NCBI RefSeq assembly: GCF_015561195.1
Contig: NZ_JADMSU010000001.1
Location: 186,001-250,000, forward strand
From: Collinsella aerofaciens
GTDB lineage: Bacteria; Actinomycetota; Coriobacteriia; Coriobacteriales; Coriobacteriaceae
Direction of reading: 5' to 3'
Length of the DNA: 64,000 nucleotides
The position numbers and the translations under genes are program-made. Within the stretch, counting starts at the first letter, position 1. Every line of letters starts with the position of its first letter. Shown here piece by piece: positions 8,683-18,414 of the stretch. Below the pieces are notes generated by a model. That model was not told the origin of the DNA and did not search any database. It worked only from the letters and a program-made list of their open reading frames with translations.

Positions 8683-8687
8683 AAGTG

Positions 8688-8715
8688 GTTACGGCGTTTG
8701 GTAAAACGCCGTAAC
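8688..8715 (-). terminator. GTTACG hairpin on the hydrolase stop codon
   Basis: Perfect 12-bp arms (GTTACGGCGTTT and its complement) with a short loop. The arm overlaps the first base of the TAG stop codon of the hydrolase gene. There is no good T-tract, so terminator function is inferred from position. Similar hairpins are at 49094-49120 and 53609-53636. Confidence 0.55.
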
Positions 8716-9617
8716 TAAAACCCGTGGCGTTCCAGGAAGCGGAAGGCTAGGCGAATCCAGGGACGGACTGCCGCCTGCTTGTCCTCATTGTCGACCGCGG
8801 TGTTGGCGTTGCCGAGCGAAAGCCCGTGACCGCCTTGGTCAAAGACGTGCATCTCGCAAGCGACGCCCTCCTCGGCCATGCGCTGCGCAAACGGATAGAC
8901 CTGCGCGATCGGCGCCGTCTTGTCGTCGGACACGCCCCACACAAAGGTCGGCGGCATCTGACGCGAAACATGCGTGGTGGGGCAGATATCGGCCAAATGC
9001 TCGTCAGTTGCCTCGCCGCCCGTCACCATCGACAGGTAGTCGTTGAGCAAATCGCGCCCCGTCTTGCCGCCCGTCTTGGGCACACGCAAGTCGATGCGCG
9101 GATCGCGCGTCTGCATGTCGCGCACATAGGCAAAGTCGAGCAATGGATAGCCCAGCACCACGGCATCGGGACGAATGTCGTCCGGACGCGCCCCGGCAAG
9201 TGCCGCAAAGGGGCCGGTCTTCCACTGTGTTGCCAGCGAGGCGCAAATCATGCCGCCAGCAGAAAAGCCCACGACGCACACGCGCTTGGGATCGACATGC
9301 CACTCGTCGGCATTCGCACGCACCGTGGCGACCATCTTGGCGAGATCTGCCTGGGGGTGCGGAAAGCTCACGTCACCCGTAGAACTCGTGACATAGTTGA
9401 GCACAAAGGCCTGGTAACCGTGATCCAAAAACGCAAACGCCACGGGATCCTGCTCATGCGGAGCGATATGCGTAAACGCACCTCCGCCGCAGATAATCAC
9501 GGCAGGGCGGCGGCCATTCGGTTTATCAGGCAGCGGCTCGGCACCCAAATACGTAAACGTCGCCGGATATTCCTCGGTCGGCTCCTCGCCCCACAGTGCA
9601 TGGTTCTCGACAATCAT
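8715..9617 (-). CDS. Alpha/beta hydrolase (esterase/acetylxylan-esterase-like)
   Basis: A 300-residue cytosolic hydrolase. It shows the oxyanion-side motif PAVIICGGGAF near residues 35-47, the nucleophile elbow GFSAGG, the acid loop VWGVSDDKTAP and the catalytic His in QGGHGLS, in the order of the BD-FAE/hormone-sensitive-lipase-like esterases. It likely removes acetyl or other acyl groups from sugars or small esters. The start ATG at 9617 is preceded by gggag. A longer frame reaching 9956 would overlap the divergent PTS gene and is not used. Confidence 0.85.
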   Translation of the reverse strand: MIVENHALWGEEPTEEYPATFTYLGAEPLPDKPNGRRPAVIICGGGAFTHIAPHEQDPVAFAFLDHGYQAFVLNYVTSSTGDVSFPHPQADLAKMVATVRANADEWHVDPKRVCVVGFSAGGMICASLATQWKTGPFAALAGARPDDIRPDAVVLGYPLLDFAYVRDMQTRDPRIDLRVPKTGGKTGRDLLNDYLSMVTGGEATDEHLADICPTTHVSRQMPPTFVWGVSDDKTAPIAQVYPFAQRMAEEGVACEMHVFDQGGHGLSLGNANTAVDNEDKQAAVRPWIRLAFRFLERHGF

Positions 9618-9861
9618 ATGTGCTCCCTTCGCGCAAATTAAGCGCCCTTGTTTTTCGCCTTCAAGCGTACCCCACTTGAACCCGTGACGCAGAAACACGC
9701 CAGCAATAAGTTTCCCTTCAACTGATATATCACATAATCCCAGCTCAGAGGTATCGCTGAGCAGCGTAGAATAGGGGGTGTTGACCAAGCCGCGAAACAG
9801 ATATGAAACGTTTCCGGCAAACCAAACGCGCGATATGCGCCTATTTAAGTTGGAGGCAACT

Positions 9862-10425
9862 ATGGGTCTGCTCGATTCGCTTAAGTCCACCTTCACCTCG
9901 ACCGGCGAGGCGTCCGTTCCGCCCGCAGCAAGCTTCGCCACCCGCGAAGGCGTCATCTATGCCCCCGTCAACGGCGTGCTCGTCAACCTGGACGAGGTTC
10001 CCGACGAGACGATCGCCTCGGGCATGCTTGGCCAGGGCTATGGCATCGAGCCCATTACCGGCACCATCTATGCGCCCGCCAACGGCCGCATCGGCGCCAC
10101 CACCGTCACCAACCACTCCATCGGCATGATTACCGAGGACGGTCTGCGCGTATTCATCCATGTTGGCCTGGGCACCGTGGAAATGAACGGCAAGGGTTTT
10201 GCCCGCTTTGTCGAGATGGGTGACACGGTCAAGGCCGGCCAGCCGCTCATCAGCTTCGATCGCGAGGCCATCAAGGCCGCCGGCCACGAGGACATCGTGA
10301 CCGTCATCGTCTCCGAGCTCGATCGTCTTAAGAGCATCGACCATGTCGGCGAGTCCGGAACGCTTATCGGCGGCAACCCGCTCGTCAAGCTGGGCGACCC
10401 GCTGCTGGTAGCCAAGACCAAGTAG
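9862..10425 (+). CDS. PTS glucose-type EIIA component
   Basis: A 187-residue stand-alone EIIA of the glucose family, cytosolic. The [22 protein letters not shown] segment is the typical beta-sandwich start. His85 (VTNHSIGM) and the phosphorylated His100 ([12 protein letters not shown]) are both present. It receives phosphate from HPr and passes it to an EIIB; no EIIBC gene is next to it, so it probably serves several transporters or has a Crr-like regulatory role. The ATG at 9862 follows ttggagg; a longer frame from 9778 lacks a site. A terminator follows at once. Confidence 0.92.
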   Translation: MGLLDSLKSTFTSTGEASVPPAASFATREGVIYAPVNGVLVNLDEVPDETIASGMLGQGYGIEPITGTIYAPANGRIGATTVTNHSIGMITEDGLRVFIHVGLGTVEMNGKGFARFVEMGDTVKAGQPLISFDREAIKAAGHEDIVTVIVSELDRLKSIDHVGESGTLIGGNPLVKLGDPLLVAKTK

Positions 10426-10464
10426 CCAGGCCCCGCGCCACACAGCCAAAAGGCACCTCGTCAA

Positions 10465-10498
10465 GCGCCCGCGACCATTTGGCCGCGGGCGCTTTTCG
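10465..10498 (+). terminator. Rho-independent terminator of the EIIA gene
   Basis: Perfect 9-bp GC stem (GCGCCCGCG with its complement, 10465-10473 and 10484-10492) followed by TTTTCGTTT. Confidence 0.85.
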
Positions 10499-10606
10499 TT
10501 TGAAAAACCATCCCGCCAATGCCTTATCTGTATAGCCCAAATGAGCCGAGCTGCTAGAATATTGAACTGTATGGATAACTATCATTCAACCGTTATGGGA
10601 GGATAC

Positions 10607-12010
10607 GTGAACCGCACCAAAATCGCGCAGCTCTATGCCGATGCCGAGTCGCTCGGCGGCCAGACCGTCACCGTCGCCGGCTGGGTCAAGTCCGTCCGCG
10701 ACATGAAGAACTTTGGCTTTGTCACGCTCAACGACGGCAGCTGCTTCCGCGACCTGCAAGTCGTCATGAACCGCGAGGCACTCGACAACTACGACGAGAT
10801 CGCCCATCAAAACGTCTCGGCCGCACTCATTTGCACCGGCACCGTCAAGCTGACCCCCGATGCGCCCCAGCCTTTCGAGCTTTCTGCCACTTCCATCGAG
10901 GTCGAGGGCGTCAGCGCCCCGGATTACCCGCTGCAGAAGAAGCGCGCAACCGTCGAGTTCCTGCGCACCCAGCAGCACCTGCGCCCGCGCACCAACCTGT
11001 TCCGCGCCGTGTTCCGCATCCGTTCTGTCGCGGCTGCCGCCATCCACCGCTTCTTCCAGGAGCGGGGCTTTGTCTACGTCAACACCCCCATCATCACCAC
11101 GAGTGACTGCGAGGGCGCCGGCGAGATGTTCCGCGTGACCACGCTCGACCCCAAAAACCCGCCCCTCACCGAGGCCGGCGAGGTCGACTGGAGCCAGGAC
11201 TTCTTTGGCAAGCATGCGAGCCTCACCGTGTCCGGCCAGCTCAATGCCGAGAACTTTGCCATGGCCTTTGGCGACGTGTACACCTTTGGCCCCACCTTCC
11301 GCGCCGAAAACTCCAACACCACGCGCCACGCCGCCGAGTTTTGGATGATCGAGCCCGAAATGGCCTTCGCCGACCTCAACGACTACATGGACAACGCCGA
11401 GGCCATGCTCAAGTATGTCCTCAAGGACGTCATGGCAACCTGCCCCGACGAGCTCAATATGCTCAACAAGTTTGTGGACAAGGGTCTGCTCGAGCGCCTG
11501 GACCATGTCGCCAACTCCGACTTTGCCCGCGTCACCTACACCGAGGCCGTCGAGATCCTGGAGCAGGCCGTCGCCGCCGGTCACAAGTTTGACTATCCCG
11601 TGAGCTGGGGCATTGACCTGCAGACCGAGCACGAGCGTTTCCTGACCGAGGAGCACTTTAAGCGCCCGACCTTCGTGACCGACTACCCGGCCGAGATCAA
11701 GGCCTTCTACATGCGCATGAACGAGGACGGCAAGACCGTCGCCGCCGCCGACTGCCTGGTGCCGGGTATCGGCGAGATTATCGGCGGCTCCCAGCGCGAG
11801 GAGCGCCTGGATCTGCTCGAAGCCCGCATCAAGGACCTGGGCATGAATCCCGAGCAGTACAAGTACTACCTTGACCTGCGCCGCTACGGTTCCTGCAAGC
11901 ACGCCGGCTACGGTCTGGGCTTCGAGCGCTTGGTCATGTATCTGACCGGTGTGGGCAACATCCGCGACGTCCTGCCGCACCCGCGCACCGTGGGCAACGC
12001 CGACTTCTAA
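10607..12010 (+). CDS. asnS: Asparagine--tRNA ligase
   Basis: A 467-residue class II synthetase, close to the 466 residues of the E. coli enzyme. It has an N-terminal OB-fold anticodon-binding domain ([24 protein letters not shown]), class II motif 2 around [22 protein letters not shown] and motif 3 ([14 protein letters not shown]). The presence of Asn-specific features ([27 protein letters not shown]) separates it from AspS. I chose GTG at 10607, directly behind GGGAGGA. An extended -10 element (TGCTAGAAT, ending 10559) lies upstream. Confidence 0.95.
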   Translation: MNRTKIAQLYADAESLGGQTVTVAGWVKSVRDMKNFGFVTLNDGSCFRDLQVVMNREALDNYDEIAHQNVSAALICTGTVKLTPDAPQPFELSATSIEVEGVSAPDYPLQKKRATVEFLRTQQHLRPRTNLFRAVFRIRSVAAAAIHRFFQERGFVYVNTPIITTSDCEGAGEMFRVTTLDPKNPPLTEAGEVDWSQDFFGKHASLTVSGQLNAENFAMAFGDVYTFGPTFRAENSNTTRHAAEFWMIEPEMAFADLNDYMDNAEAMLKYVLKDVMATCPDELNMLNKFVDKGLLERLDHVANSDFARVTYTEAVEILEQAVAAGHKFDYPVSWGIDLQTEHERFLTEEHFKRPTFVTDYPAEIKAFYMRMNEDGKTVAAADCLVPGIGEIIGGSQREERLDLLEARIKDLGMNPEQYKYYLDLRRYGSCKHAGYGLGFERLVMYLTGVGNIRDVLPHPRTVGNADF

Positions 12011-12050
12011 TCGCCACAGCGTCACCAAACGCGTTCCAGCGCATCACGCC

Positions 12051-12083
12051 AGCGCCTCTTGGCAAGCCGAGGGGCGCTTTTTT
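12051..12083 (+). terminator. Terminator after asnS
   Basis: Stem AGCGCC/GGCGCT (12051-12056, 12073-12078) extended by a few weaker pairs, followed by a run of six T. Confidence 0.75.
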
Positions 12084-12259
12084 CAACAGCATCCGTCAAG
12101 CTTTTGGCAAGTTTTTGGTCAGTTGGGCAGGGCTGTTGAAAACTCGACCCGCCGCTTGCCGACGGCTACCGACCGCCCAGGGCGTCCTGCACCCCTGGGA
12201 AAGCCCCGCGTCCTAGGCTCCATACCGTCGCCACCCAAAACGGAAAGGACGTGGGCGCC

Positions 12260-13045
12260 ATGACCGAAACCGCTGTTGAAACTTACGAGACCACGACGAG
12301 GGGCGCCGCCTCGATGGCAGCCTATCGCGCCGTTCGTATCTTGCAACTATTAAGCGAAAACACCGGCGAGGACAAGGCCATGCTTTCCGATGAGTTGATC
12401 CGGCGCCTCGCCCATCCCGACGACCCCGCCCGCATGCCCATCTCGGCGGCGCGGCGCAGCATCTACACCGCCATCTCCGCACTTCGCCATGCCGGATACG
12501 AAATTGAGTACAAGCGCGGCGTGGGTTATCGGCTCTTGACCCGTCCGCTCACCGACGAAGAGATCATCCGGCTCCACGGCATGGTCATGCGCAACCGCTC
12601 TACACCCATCGCCATTCGAAAAAGCATGGCGCAGCACCTGGTCGCCATGGCGAGTGCCGACGTTCGCGGCTACCTCGATGCGCCCGAGCCTGCTCCAAGC
12701 GCAGACGGCAAATCCACCAAGGCCACACGCACGCCCGTCAAGCGCATCGATGCCTGCGAGCTCATCGAGCAGGCCATCGACCACGGAACCACGGTGAGTT
12801 TTGATATTTCGAGTGTCACGGCACGCGGAGAGGTCGAAGTGGCGCGGATGACACTCCGGCCCTTTGCCATCAAGCAACGAGACGGCATCTCGTATTTGCT
12901 GGGAACGGTCTATGACGCGCGAGGCGCCGATGACACGTTGCGTACCGTAGAGATCGGCCGAATGAGAAACGTCACCACACGTCTCCTCGACGGCAAGAAG
13001 CTCTTCGCCGCCCTGGACGAGGACGACGCCTCCTCCGCCGCATAA
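12260..13045 (+). CDS. WYL-type transcriptional regulator
   Basis: A 261-residue protein. Residues about 20-85 look like a winged helix-turn-helix (LQLLSENTG, RRSIYTAISALRHAGYEIEYKRGVGYRLL). The C-terminal half has the compact beta-rich shape of WYL/PafC-like regulators (ACELIEQAIDHGTTVSFDI, ARMTLRPFAIKQRDGISYLLGTVYD, RTVEIGRMRNV). Such proteins bind DNA and sense a ligand through the C-terminal domain. It stands alone between asnS and the ABC importer; its targets are unknown. The ATG at 12260 has an aaagga site 10 bases before it. Confidence 0.8.
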   Translation: MTETAVETYETTTRGAASMAAYRAVRILQLLSENTGEDKAMLSDELIRRLAHPDDPARMPISAARRSIYTAISALRHAGYEIEYKRGVGYRLLTRPLTDEEIIRLHGMVMRNRSTPIAIRKSMAQHLVAMASADVRGYLDAPEPAPSADGKSTKATRTPVKRIDACELIEQAIDHGTTVSFDISSVTARGEVEVARMTLRPFAIKQRDGISYLLGTVYDARGADDTLRTVEIGRMRNVTTRLLDGKKLFAALDEDDASSAA

Positions 13046-13114
13046 GACCCTCCGCCGCCCATTCGACTACCCGTACCGCCCATCCGATTCTGTATTAAAA
13101 AACCCGCCAGGCTG

Positions 13115-13142
13115 TTGTAAAAATGGACATCAGCGCTACTAT
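13115..13142 (+). promoter_or_regulatory. Promoter of the ABC importer operon
   Basis: TTGTAA (13115-13120) and TACTAT (13137-13142) are 16 bp apart, upstream of the lipoprotein gene. The leader that follows is only about 60 nt and shows no T-box. Confidence 0.55.
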
Positions 13143-13205
13143 AGTCCCACTTGCACTTTGTCCCAGTGCAGTGTTTCCAGCCATTTTTATACTGGGGGTA
13201 ATGAT

Positions 13206-14186
13206 ATGAAGGACATCACCATCAGCCGCAGGAGCCTTCTGGTCTCCGCCGGCCTGCTCGCGCTCGCCCCGCTCGCCGGATGCGGCGGCAACTCTGGTTC
13301 CGGCTCTGCTGCCGCCGGTTCCGACTACACCATCGGCGTTCTGCAGCTCACCGAGCACTCCGCACTCGACGCCGCCAACGATGGCTTTGTCAAGGCCATC
13401 AAGGAGAGCGGCCTTAAGGTCAAGATCGACCAGAAGAACGCCCAGAACGACCAGTCCACGTGTAAGTCCATTGCCGACAAGTTCGTAGGCGATGGCGTCG
13501 ATCTGATCTATGCCATCGCCACGCCCGCCGCGCAGGCCGCCGCTGGCGCCACCGCCGATATCCCCATCGTGGGCTGTGCCATCACCGACTACGCCGCCTC
13601 CGGCCTGGTCCAGGACAACGACAAGCCCGGCACCAACGTCACGGGCGCTTCCGACCTCACCCCGGTCGCCGAGCAGCTCGAGATGATGCAGAAGGTCCTG
13701 CCCGACGTTAAAAAGGTCGGCCTGCTCTACTGCACCGCCGAGTCCAACTCCGACGTCCAGATCAAGGCCGCCAAGAAGGAACTCGACAAGCTGGGCCTCG
13801 AGTACACTGACTTCACCGTCTCGAGCTCCAACGAGATTCAGTCCGTCGTCGAGTCTGCCGTGGGCAAGGTCGACGCGCTGTACTCCCCCACTGACAACAC
13901 CATCGCCGCGGGCGCTTCGCAGGTCGGCCAGATCTGCAAGGAGAATAAGCTCCCCTTCGTGACCGGCGAGGAGGGTATGTGCATGGCCGGCGGCCTGTTC
14001 ACCCTCTCCATCAACTATAAGGACCTGGGCTACGCCGCGGGCGAGATGGCCGTTAAGATCCTGAAGGGCGAGGCCAAGCCCGAGGATATGCCGATCAAGC
14101 ACCTCTCGAGCAAGGACCTGGTCGTCGTCAAGAACGACGAGATGGCCGAGGCCCTAGGCATCGACCTTTCCGCTCTGGACGAGTAG
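13206..14186 (+). CDS. ABC transporter substrate-binding lipoprotein (TrpX-like family)
   Basis: A 326-residue exported lipoprotein. It has a signal peptide (RRSLLVSAGLLALAPLAGC) ending in a lipobox cysteine near residue 22. The mature part has the two-lobed binding fold: YTIGVLQLTEHSALDAANDGF and DLIYAIATPAAQAAAG, then TGASDLTPVAEQLE. This is the PF04392 family, which includes TrpX (tryptophan) and other amino-acid or purine binders. The next two genes are the matching permease and ATPase. The ligand is not proven by sequence. The ATG at 13206 follows ctgggggt. Confidence 0.88.
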   Translation: MKDITISRRSLLVSAGLLALAPLAGCGGNSGSGSAAAGSDYTIGVLQLTEHSALDAANDGFVKAIKESGLKVKIDQKNAQNDQSTCKSIADKFVGDGVDLIYAIATPAAQAAAGATADIPIVGCAITDYAASGLVQDNDKPGTNVTGASDLTPVAEQLEMMQKVLPDVKKVGLLYCTAESNSDVQIKAAKKELDKLGLEYTDFTVSSSNEIQSVVESAVGKVDALYSPTDNTIAAGASQVGQICKENKLPFVTGEEGMCMAGGLFTLSINYKDLGYAAGEMAVKILKGEAKPEDMPIKHLSSKDLVVVKNDEMAEALGIDLSALDE

Positions 14187-14256
14187 CGCCATGCGCGGTA
14201 GCGCGTCTAGGGCACGCACTCGCGCCGTTGCCGTGTTATTCAATATCTGAGCCACA

Positions 14257-14287
14257 GGGGCGAACGCAAAAGACCGGCGTTCGCCCT
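14257..14287 (+). terminator. Intergenic hairpin between binding protein and permease genes
   Basis: A 10-bp near-perfect stem (GGGCGAACGC with GCGTTCGCCC) without a good T-run. It probably attenuates or stabilises the message so that the binding protein is made in excess of the permease. Confidence 0.55.
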
Positions 14288-14390
14288 GCTTGTTACGGAT
14301 GAGACAAAACATCCGGCCGCAGCTCTTTTATGCATTGTTACCGCTATCATGGTGACTCACGTGTCCACCCTATCCTAGGAGGTATGAAGC

Positions 14391-15314
14391 ATGCTCATTG
14401 CATTGCAGGGCGCCGTTTCGCAGGGCGTCCTCTGGGGCATTATGGTACTTGGCGTGTTTATCACGTTCCGCCTGCTCGACATCCCCGATATGACCTGCGA
14501 CGGCAGCTTTGCCCTCGGCGGCTGCGTCTGCGCCGTGCTCATCGTCAACAATAACGTCGACCCCTTGCTCGCCGTGCTGGCTGGCATGTGCGCCGGCGCC
14601 ATCGCGGGCGCTGTCACGGGCATCTTGACCACCGTTTTTGAGATTCCTGCAATCCTCGCCGGAATCCTTACCCAGATCAGTCTGTGGTCCATCAACCTGC
14701 GCATCATGGGCAAGTCCAATACGCCCATTCTTGCCAAGGGCACCGTGTTCTCGGCCGTCAGCAATATGACCGGTCTGCCGCAGTCCACCGTTGCCATCAT
14801 CTTGGGCATCCTGCTCGCCGTGGCTATCGTTGCCATCCTGTATTGGTTCTTTGGCACCGAGATCGGCTCGGCGCTGCGCGCCACCGGCAATAACGAGTAC
14901 ATGATCCGCGCTCTGGGCGTCAACACCAACTCCACCAAGATGATCGCCCTCGTGCTCTCCAACGCCCTCATCGGCCTTTCGGGCGCGCTCATCTGCCAGA
15001 GCCAAAAGTATGCCGACATTGGTATGGGCACCGGTGCCATCGTTATCGGTCTTGCCGCCATTGTTATCGGTGAGGTGCTCGGCCGTCTGCTGCCCGGCGG
15101 CCTCACGCAGTTTAGCGTCCGCCTTGCCTCCGCCGTCTTTGGCTCCGTGGTGTACTTCCTTATCCGCGCCATCGTGCTGCAGTTGGGCATGGACGCCAAC
15201 GACATGAAGCTGCTCTCCGCCGTAATTGTCGCTGTGGCCCTGTGCGTGCCCGTGGTTTGGGAGCGCTATAAGCTCCGCAGCTCCTACACGAAGGGGGATG
15301 AGGCAGATGCTTAA
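14391..15314 (+). CDS. ABC transporter permease (TrpY-like)
   Basis: A 307-residue polytopic membrane protein with about eight to nine hydrophobic segments of the branched-chain amino acid/TrpY permease type (BPD_transp_2). Characteristic stretches are LLDIPDMTCDGSFALGGC near the N-terminus and GTEIGSALRATGNNEYMIRALGVN in the cytoplasmic loop that meets the ATPase. It follows the substrate-binding lipoprotein and overlaps the ATPase gene by 8 bp. A strong site (ctaggaggt) precedes the ATG at 14391. Confidence 0.9.
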   Translation: MLIALQGAVSQGVLWGIMVLGVFITFRLLDIPDMTCDGSFALGGCVCAVLIVNNNVDPLLAVLAGMCAGAIAGAVTGILTTVFEIPAILAGILTQISLWSINLRIMGKSNTPILAKGTVFSAVSNMTGLPQSTVAIILGILLAVAIVAILYWFFGTEIGSALRATGNNEYMIRALGVNTNSTKMIALVLSNALIGLSGALICQSQKYADIGMGTGAIVIGLAAIVIGEVLGRLLPGGLTQFSVRLASAVFGSVVYFLIRAIVLQLGMDANDMKLLSAVIVAVALCVPVVWERYKLRSSYTKGDEADA

Positions 15315-16101
15315 GCTCTCGCACGTCAAGAAGACCTTTAACAAGGGCACCGTCACCGAGAAGCGCGCGCTCACCGGCGTCGACCTCACCCTGAATGACG
15401 GCGACTTTGTAACCGTGATCGGCGGCAACGGCGCCGGCAAGTCCACGCTGCTCAACATGATCGCCGGCGTGTACCCGCTCGATTCGGGCGTTATTGAGCT
15501 CGACGGCACCGACATCTCGCGCCTGAGCGAGTCGCAGCGCGCCAAGTACCTGGGCCGCGTGTTTCAGGACCCCATGCGCGGTACCGCTGCCGACATGCAG
15601 ATCGCCGAGAACCTGGCCCTCGCCAAGCGTCGCGGCCAGCGTCGCGGCCTTTCGTGGGGCGTCACCAAGGCCGAGAAAGATGAGTACGTTGAGCTGCTCA
15701 AGCGCCTGGACCTTGGTCTGGACACGCGTCTCAACGCCAAGGTCGGCCTGCTCTCGGGCGGCCAGCGCCAGGCACTCACCCTGCTGATGGCCACGCTCAC
15801 CAGGCCGCGCCTGCTACTGCTCGACGAGCACACCGCGGCCCTCGACCCCAAGACGGCCTCTAAGGTGCTCAACCTGACCGAGGAGATCGTCGACGAAAAC
15901 CATCTGACCACGCTCATGGTTACGCACAACATGAATGACGCTATCCGTCTGGGCAACCGTCTGATCATGATGCACGAGGGCCATGTGATCTACGACGTGG
16001 CCGGCGACGAGAAGAAGTCGCTCACCGTAGCCGACCTGCTGCAGAAGTTCGAGGAGGTCTCGGGCGGCGAGCTCGCCAACGACCGCATGCTGCTGAGCTA
16101 A
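15307..16101 (+). CDS. ABC transporter ATP-binding protein (TrpZ-like)
   Basis: A 264-residue ATPase that powers the importer encoded just upstream. Walker A is GGNGAGKST (near residue 40), the signature is LSGGQRQALTL, Walker B is LLLLDEHTAALDPKT and the switch His is in VTHN. The start overlaps the permease stop codon (ATGCTTAA). The stop codon is followed without a gap by a dispersed hairpin. Confidence 0.92.
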   Translation: MLKLSHVKKTFNKGTVTEKRALTGVDLTLNDGDFVTVIGGNGAGKSTLLNMIAGVYPLDSGVIELDGTDISRLSESQRAKYLGRVFQDPMRGTAADMQIAENLALAKRRGQRRGLSWGVTKAEKDEYVELLKRLDLGLDTRLNAKVGLLSGGQRQALTLLMATLTRPRLLLLDEHTAALDPKTASKVLNLTEEIVDENHLTTLMVTHNMNDAIRLGNRLIMMHEGHVIYDVAGDEKKSLTVADLLQKFEEVSGGELANDRMLLS

Positions 16102-16136
16102 ACCTACCAAAAAGGGACAGGTTTATTTTGGCAGGT
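16102..16136 (+). repeat. GGGACAGG hairpin repeat, stop-codon-fused
   Basis: Arms ACCTACCAAAA and TTTTGGCAGGT flank AGGGACAGGTT. A copy matching in nearly all of about 44 bp, in opposite orientation, is at 54831-54873, again at a gene's stop codon. A T-tract follows, so it can act as a terminator. Confidence 0.8.
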
Positions 16137-16154
16137 TTTATCTGCGCAAACGTC

Positions 16155-16194
16155 AAAACCGCCGCAAAGGGACAGACGCCCTTGCGGCGGTTTT
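16155..16194 (+). terminator. Terminator of the ABC importer operon
   Basis: Long stem AAAACCGCCGCAA/TTGCGGCGGTTTT with a GGGACAG loop element. It combines a normal terminator shape with the GGGACAG core of the dispersed repeats. Confidence 0.85.
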
Positions 16195-16258
16195 CGCATA
16201 TTATGTCGATAATCCGATATTCAACCAGACTTTCTGGCTAAGGACTAAGGAAACTGCC

Positions 16259-18286
16259 ATGAAAAGACTCCCCCGCCTTGCGTTAGCCGCCGCGTTGTTT
16301 GCCGGCTCGCTCGCAGGCATCCCAAGCCTCGCTTTCGCGGGGAACCTGCCCGCCGCTATTGACGGCTCCGTGGCCGTCATGCACACCAACGATATCCACG
16401 GCAGCTACAAGTACAGCTACAACGCAAGCAAGGGCACCGGCACTGTGGGCTTTGACGGACTGGCGGTTCTCTATAGCGCCCAAAGCAGCGCCCCCGATCT
16501 TTTGCTCGATGCGGGCGATACCTTCCACGGGCAGTCCTTTGCCACCATGAGCGAGGGCAAGAGCATCGCCGAGCTCATGGACACCTTCTATGCAGACGGC
16601 TACGACGCGACCACGCCGGGCAACCACGACTGGAGCTACGGCGCGGACAAGCTCCGCACCATGACCGGCTACAGCCCCACCGGCACGCCCTTCGCCATGC
16701 TCTGCGCGAACGCGAAGTCTACGAGCGGCGTATGGAGCTCGAGTATCACCAAGACGCTCGATCGCACCTGGGAGGATAGCGAAGATCACTCCACATTCGA
16801 CTACAAAATCAAGGTCGGCGTCGTGGGTGCCATGGATGAGTCGCTGGAATCCTCGCTGCGCGCGGACCTGGTCGCGGGCACCAGCTTCTCGAGTGCCGCG
16901 AACGCCATCAATGCCGAGGCAGAGCAGCTGCGCAAGGAGGGCTGCGATGTTGTTGTGTGTATCGCGCACACACTCGACGCCAAGACCTTTGCCACGCGGC
17001 TCCGTGGCGTCGATGCCCTTATCGCAGGCCACGAGCACATCAACCTTAACGAGAAGGTGACGGGAGCCGACGGCAAGACAATCCACGTTGTCGAGGCGGG
17101 CAGCGCCTTTGCCGAAGTGGGACTGCTTTCCGTCCCCTACGAGTACGACACCAAGGGCACCGAAAGCACCGACGATGACACGGTGGCGGTATACGCAGAC
17201 AAAAGCGACGAGAAGCTCTATACCGCCAAGGACGTAAACGTTCTTTTGACCGACACCAACAAGGGCTCCACCTATCAGAGCATCCTTGATGAGGTCCACG
17301 ACAACAAGATCAAGCCGCTCGACGATGCCTTTAGCGCCGCATCGAGCGAGGTGCTCGGCACGAGCTCTACCAATTATTTCTACGGCGAGAACGCATCTGG
17401 CACGCACGGCTGGGAGATGGTGCGCACCACCGATTTCCGCCCTAGCAAGGAGGGCGACACCACCAAGGCCCAGACCATCGGACATGTGATCTGCGGCTCC
17501 TATCTTGACCTGACGGGCGCGGACCTTGCCATCGAGAACGCGGGCGGCATCCGCGGCGGCATCGCTGCGGGCGATGTGACCGCCGGCAACGTCATCGCTA
17601 TCTCGCCCTACGGCAACACCGTGGAGACCTGGACCATGACCGGTGCGGACTTCCTGGCAGCGCTCGAGCACTCGCTGCAGATCAGCGACGAGTGCAATCA
17701 CAGCTACGAGCTTCAGCAAGCCTACGTAGCGGCCGGCCACACCGAGCAGGAGGCGCAAGACATGTACAAGTGGCGCGACGACTCCGGCAGCGTCCTTTCC
17801 TTCGGCGGAATCAACGTGACAATCGATTGGACGCAGCCCGAAGGCAAGCGCATCGTGAGCGCCACGCTCACCAAGGATGGCAGCACGCTCGACCCCGCCA
17901 AGACCTATACCGTCGCCACCAACAACTACATCATCACCAACACGACCGACTTCCCCACCTTCGCAAACGCCACCAAGCACACCGAGTGGGGTACCTGCGA
18001 GTCAGCGCTAAGGGCGCTAATTGGGCAGAACGGCTGGGAGAGCAAGATGGCCTCGCTCGCGGGCACCATCAGCTTTGGATCCGCTGCCGTGGACCCCACG
18101 CCCACACCGGCCCCGACGCCTGAACCCTCGCCTAAGACGGACGCGACGACCACGAAGGTCATCACCAAGAAGACGACCGGCAAGCTCGCCGCAACGGGAG
18201 ACCGCACGCTAGCCGTGATCGGCGCATGCCTCATCGGCGGCATCGTCATCATCATTCTCGGCATTATCTGGAAGCGTCGACGCTAA
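16259..18286 (+). CDS. Wall-anchored 5'-nucleotidase/2',3'-cyclic phosphodiesterase family protein
   Basis: A 675-residue secreted enzyme. It has a signal peptide (residues 1 to about 27). The metallophosphatase domain shows HTNDIHGS, DAGDTFHGQ, PGNHDW and AGHEHIN. A C-terminal 5'-nucleotidase domain follows (ENAGGIRGGI, SPYGNTVETW). Near the end a Pro/Thr-rich stalk is followed by LAATGD, a hydrophobic segment and KRRR, which is a sortase signal of the LAxTG type. It likely hydrolyses extracellular nucleotides or UDP-sugars for nucleoside scavenging. It is a single-gene unit with a terminator on each side. Confidence 0.93.
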   Translation: MKRLPRLALAAALFAGSLAGIPSLAFAGNLPAAIDGSVAVMHTNDIHGSYKYSYNASKGTGTVGFDGLAVLYSAQSSAPDLLLDAGDTFHGQSFATMSEGKSIAELMDTFYADGYDATTPGNHDWSYGADKLRTMTGYSPTGTPFAMLCANAKSTSGVWSSSITKTLDRTWEDSEDHSTFDYKIKVGVVGAMDESLESSLRADLVAGTSFSSAANAINAEAEQLRKEGCDVVVCIAHTLDAKTFATRLRGVDALIAGHEHINLNEKVTGADGKTIHVVEAGSAFAEVGLLSVPYEYDTKGTESTDDDTVAVYADKSDEKLYTAKDVNVLLTDTNKGSTYQSILDEVHDNKIKPLDDAFSAASSEVLGTSSTNYFYGENASGTHGWEMVRTTDFRPSKEGDTTKAQTIGHVICGSYLDLTGADLAIENAGGIRGGIAAGDVTAGNVIAISPYGNTVETWTMTGADFLAALEHSLQISDECNHSYELQQAYVAAGHTEQEAQDMYKWRDDSGSVLSFGGINVTIDWTQPEGKRIVSATLTKDGSTLDPAKTYTVATNNYIITNTTDFPTFANATKHTEWGTCESALRALIGQNGWESKMASLAGTISFGSAAVDPTPTPAPTPEPSPKTDATTTKVITKKTTGKLAATGDRTLAVIGACLIGGIVIIILGIIWKRRR

Positions 18287-18338
18287 GCTACACCGCCGGG
18301 CCTTGCAGCCCCGCCGCGTAAACCTTATATCGAGCACA

Positions 18339-18372
18339 GAAGCCCGTCCGAATTTGATCGGACGGGCTTCTT
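18339..18372 (+). terminator. Terminator after the 5'-nucleotidase gene
   Basis: Perfect 12-bp stem (GAAGCCCGTCCG, 18339-18350, with 18359-18370), followed by TTGG; the T-run is short. Confidence 0.7.
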
Positions 18373-18414
18373 GGTGGGTATCATGGTTGGATGATCATGA
18401 GGAGGTTTCCCTAC

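Noticed and set aside
9618-9956. N-terminal extension of the hydrolase (start at 9956)
   Set aside because: It would overlap the PTS EIIA start on the other strand; the start at 9617 has a Shine-Dalgarno and gives the family's usual length.
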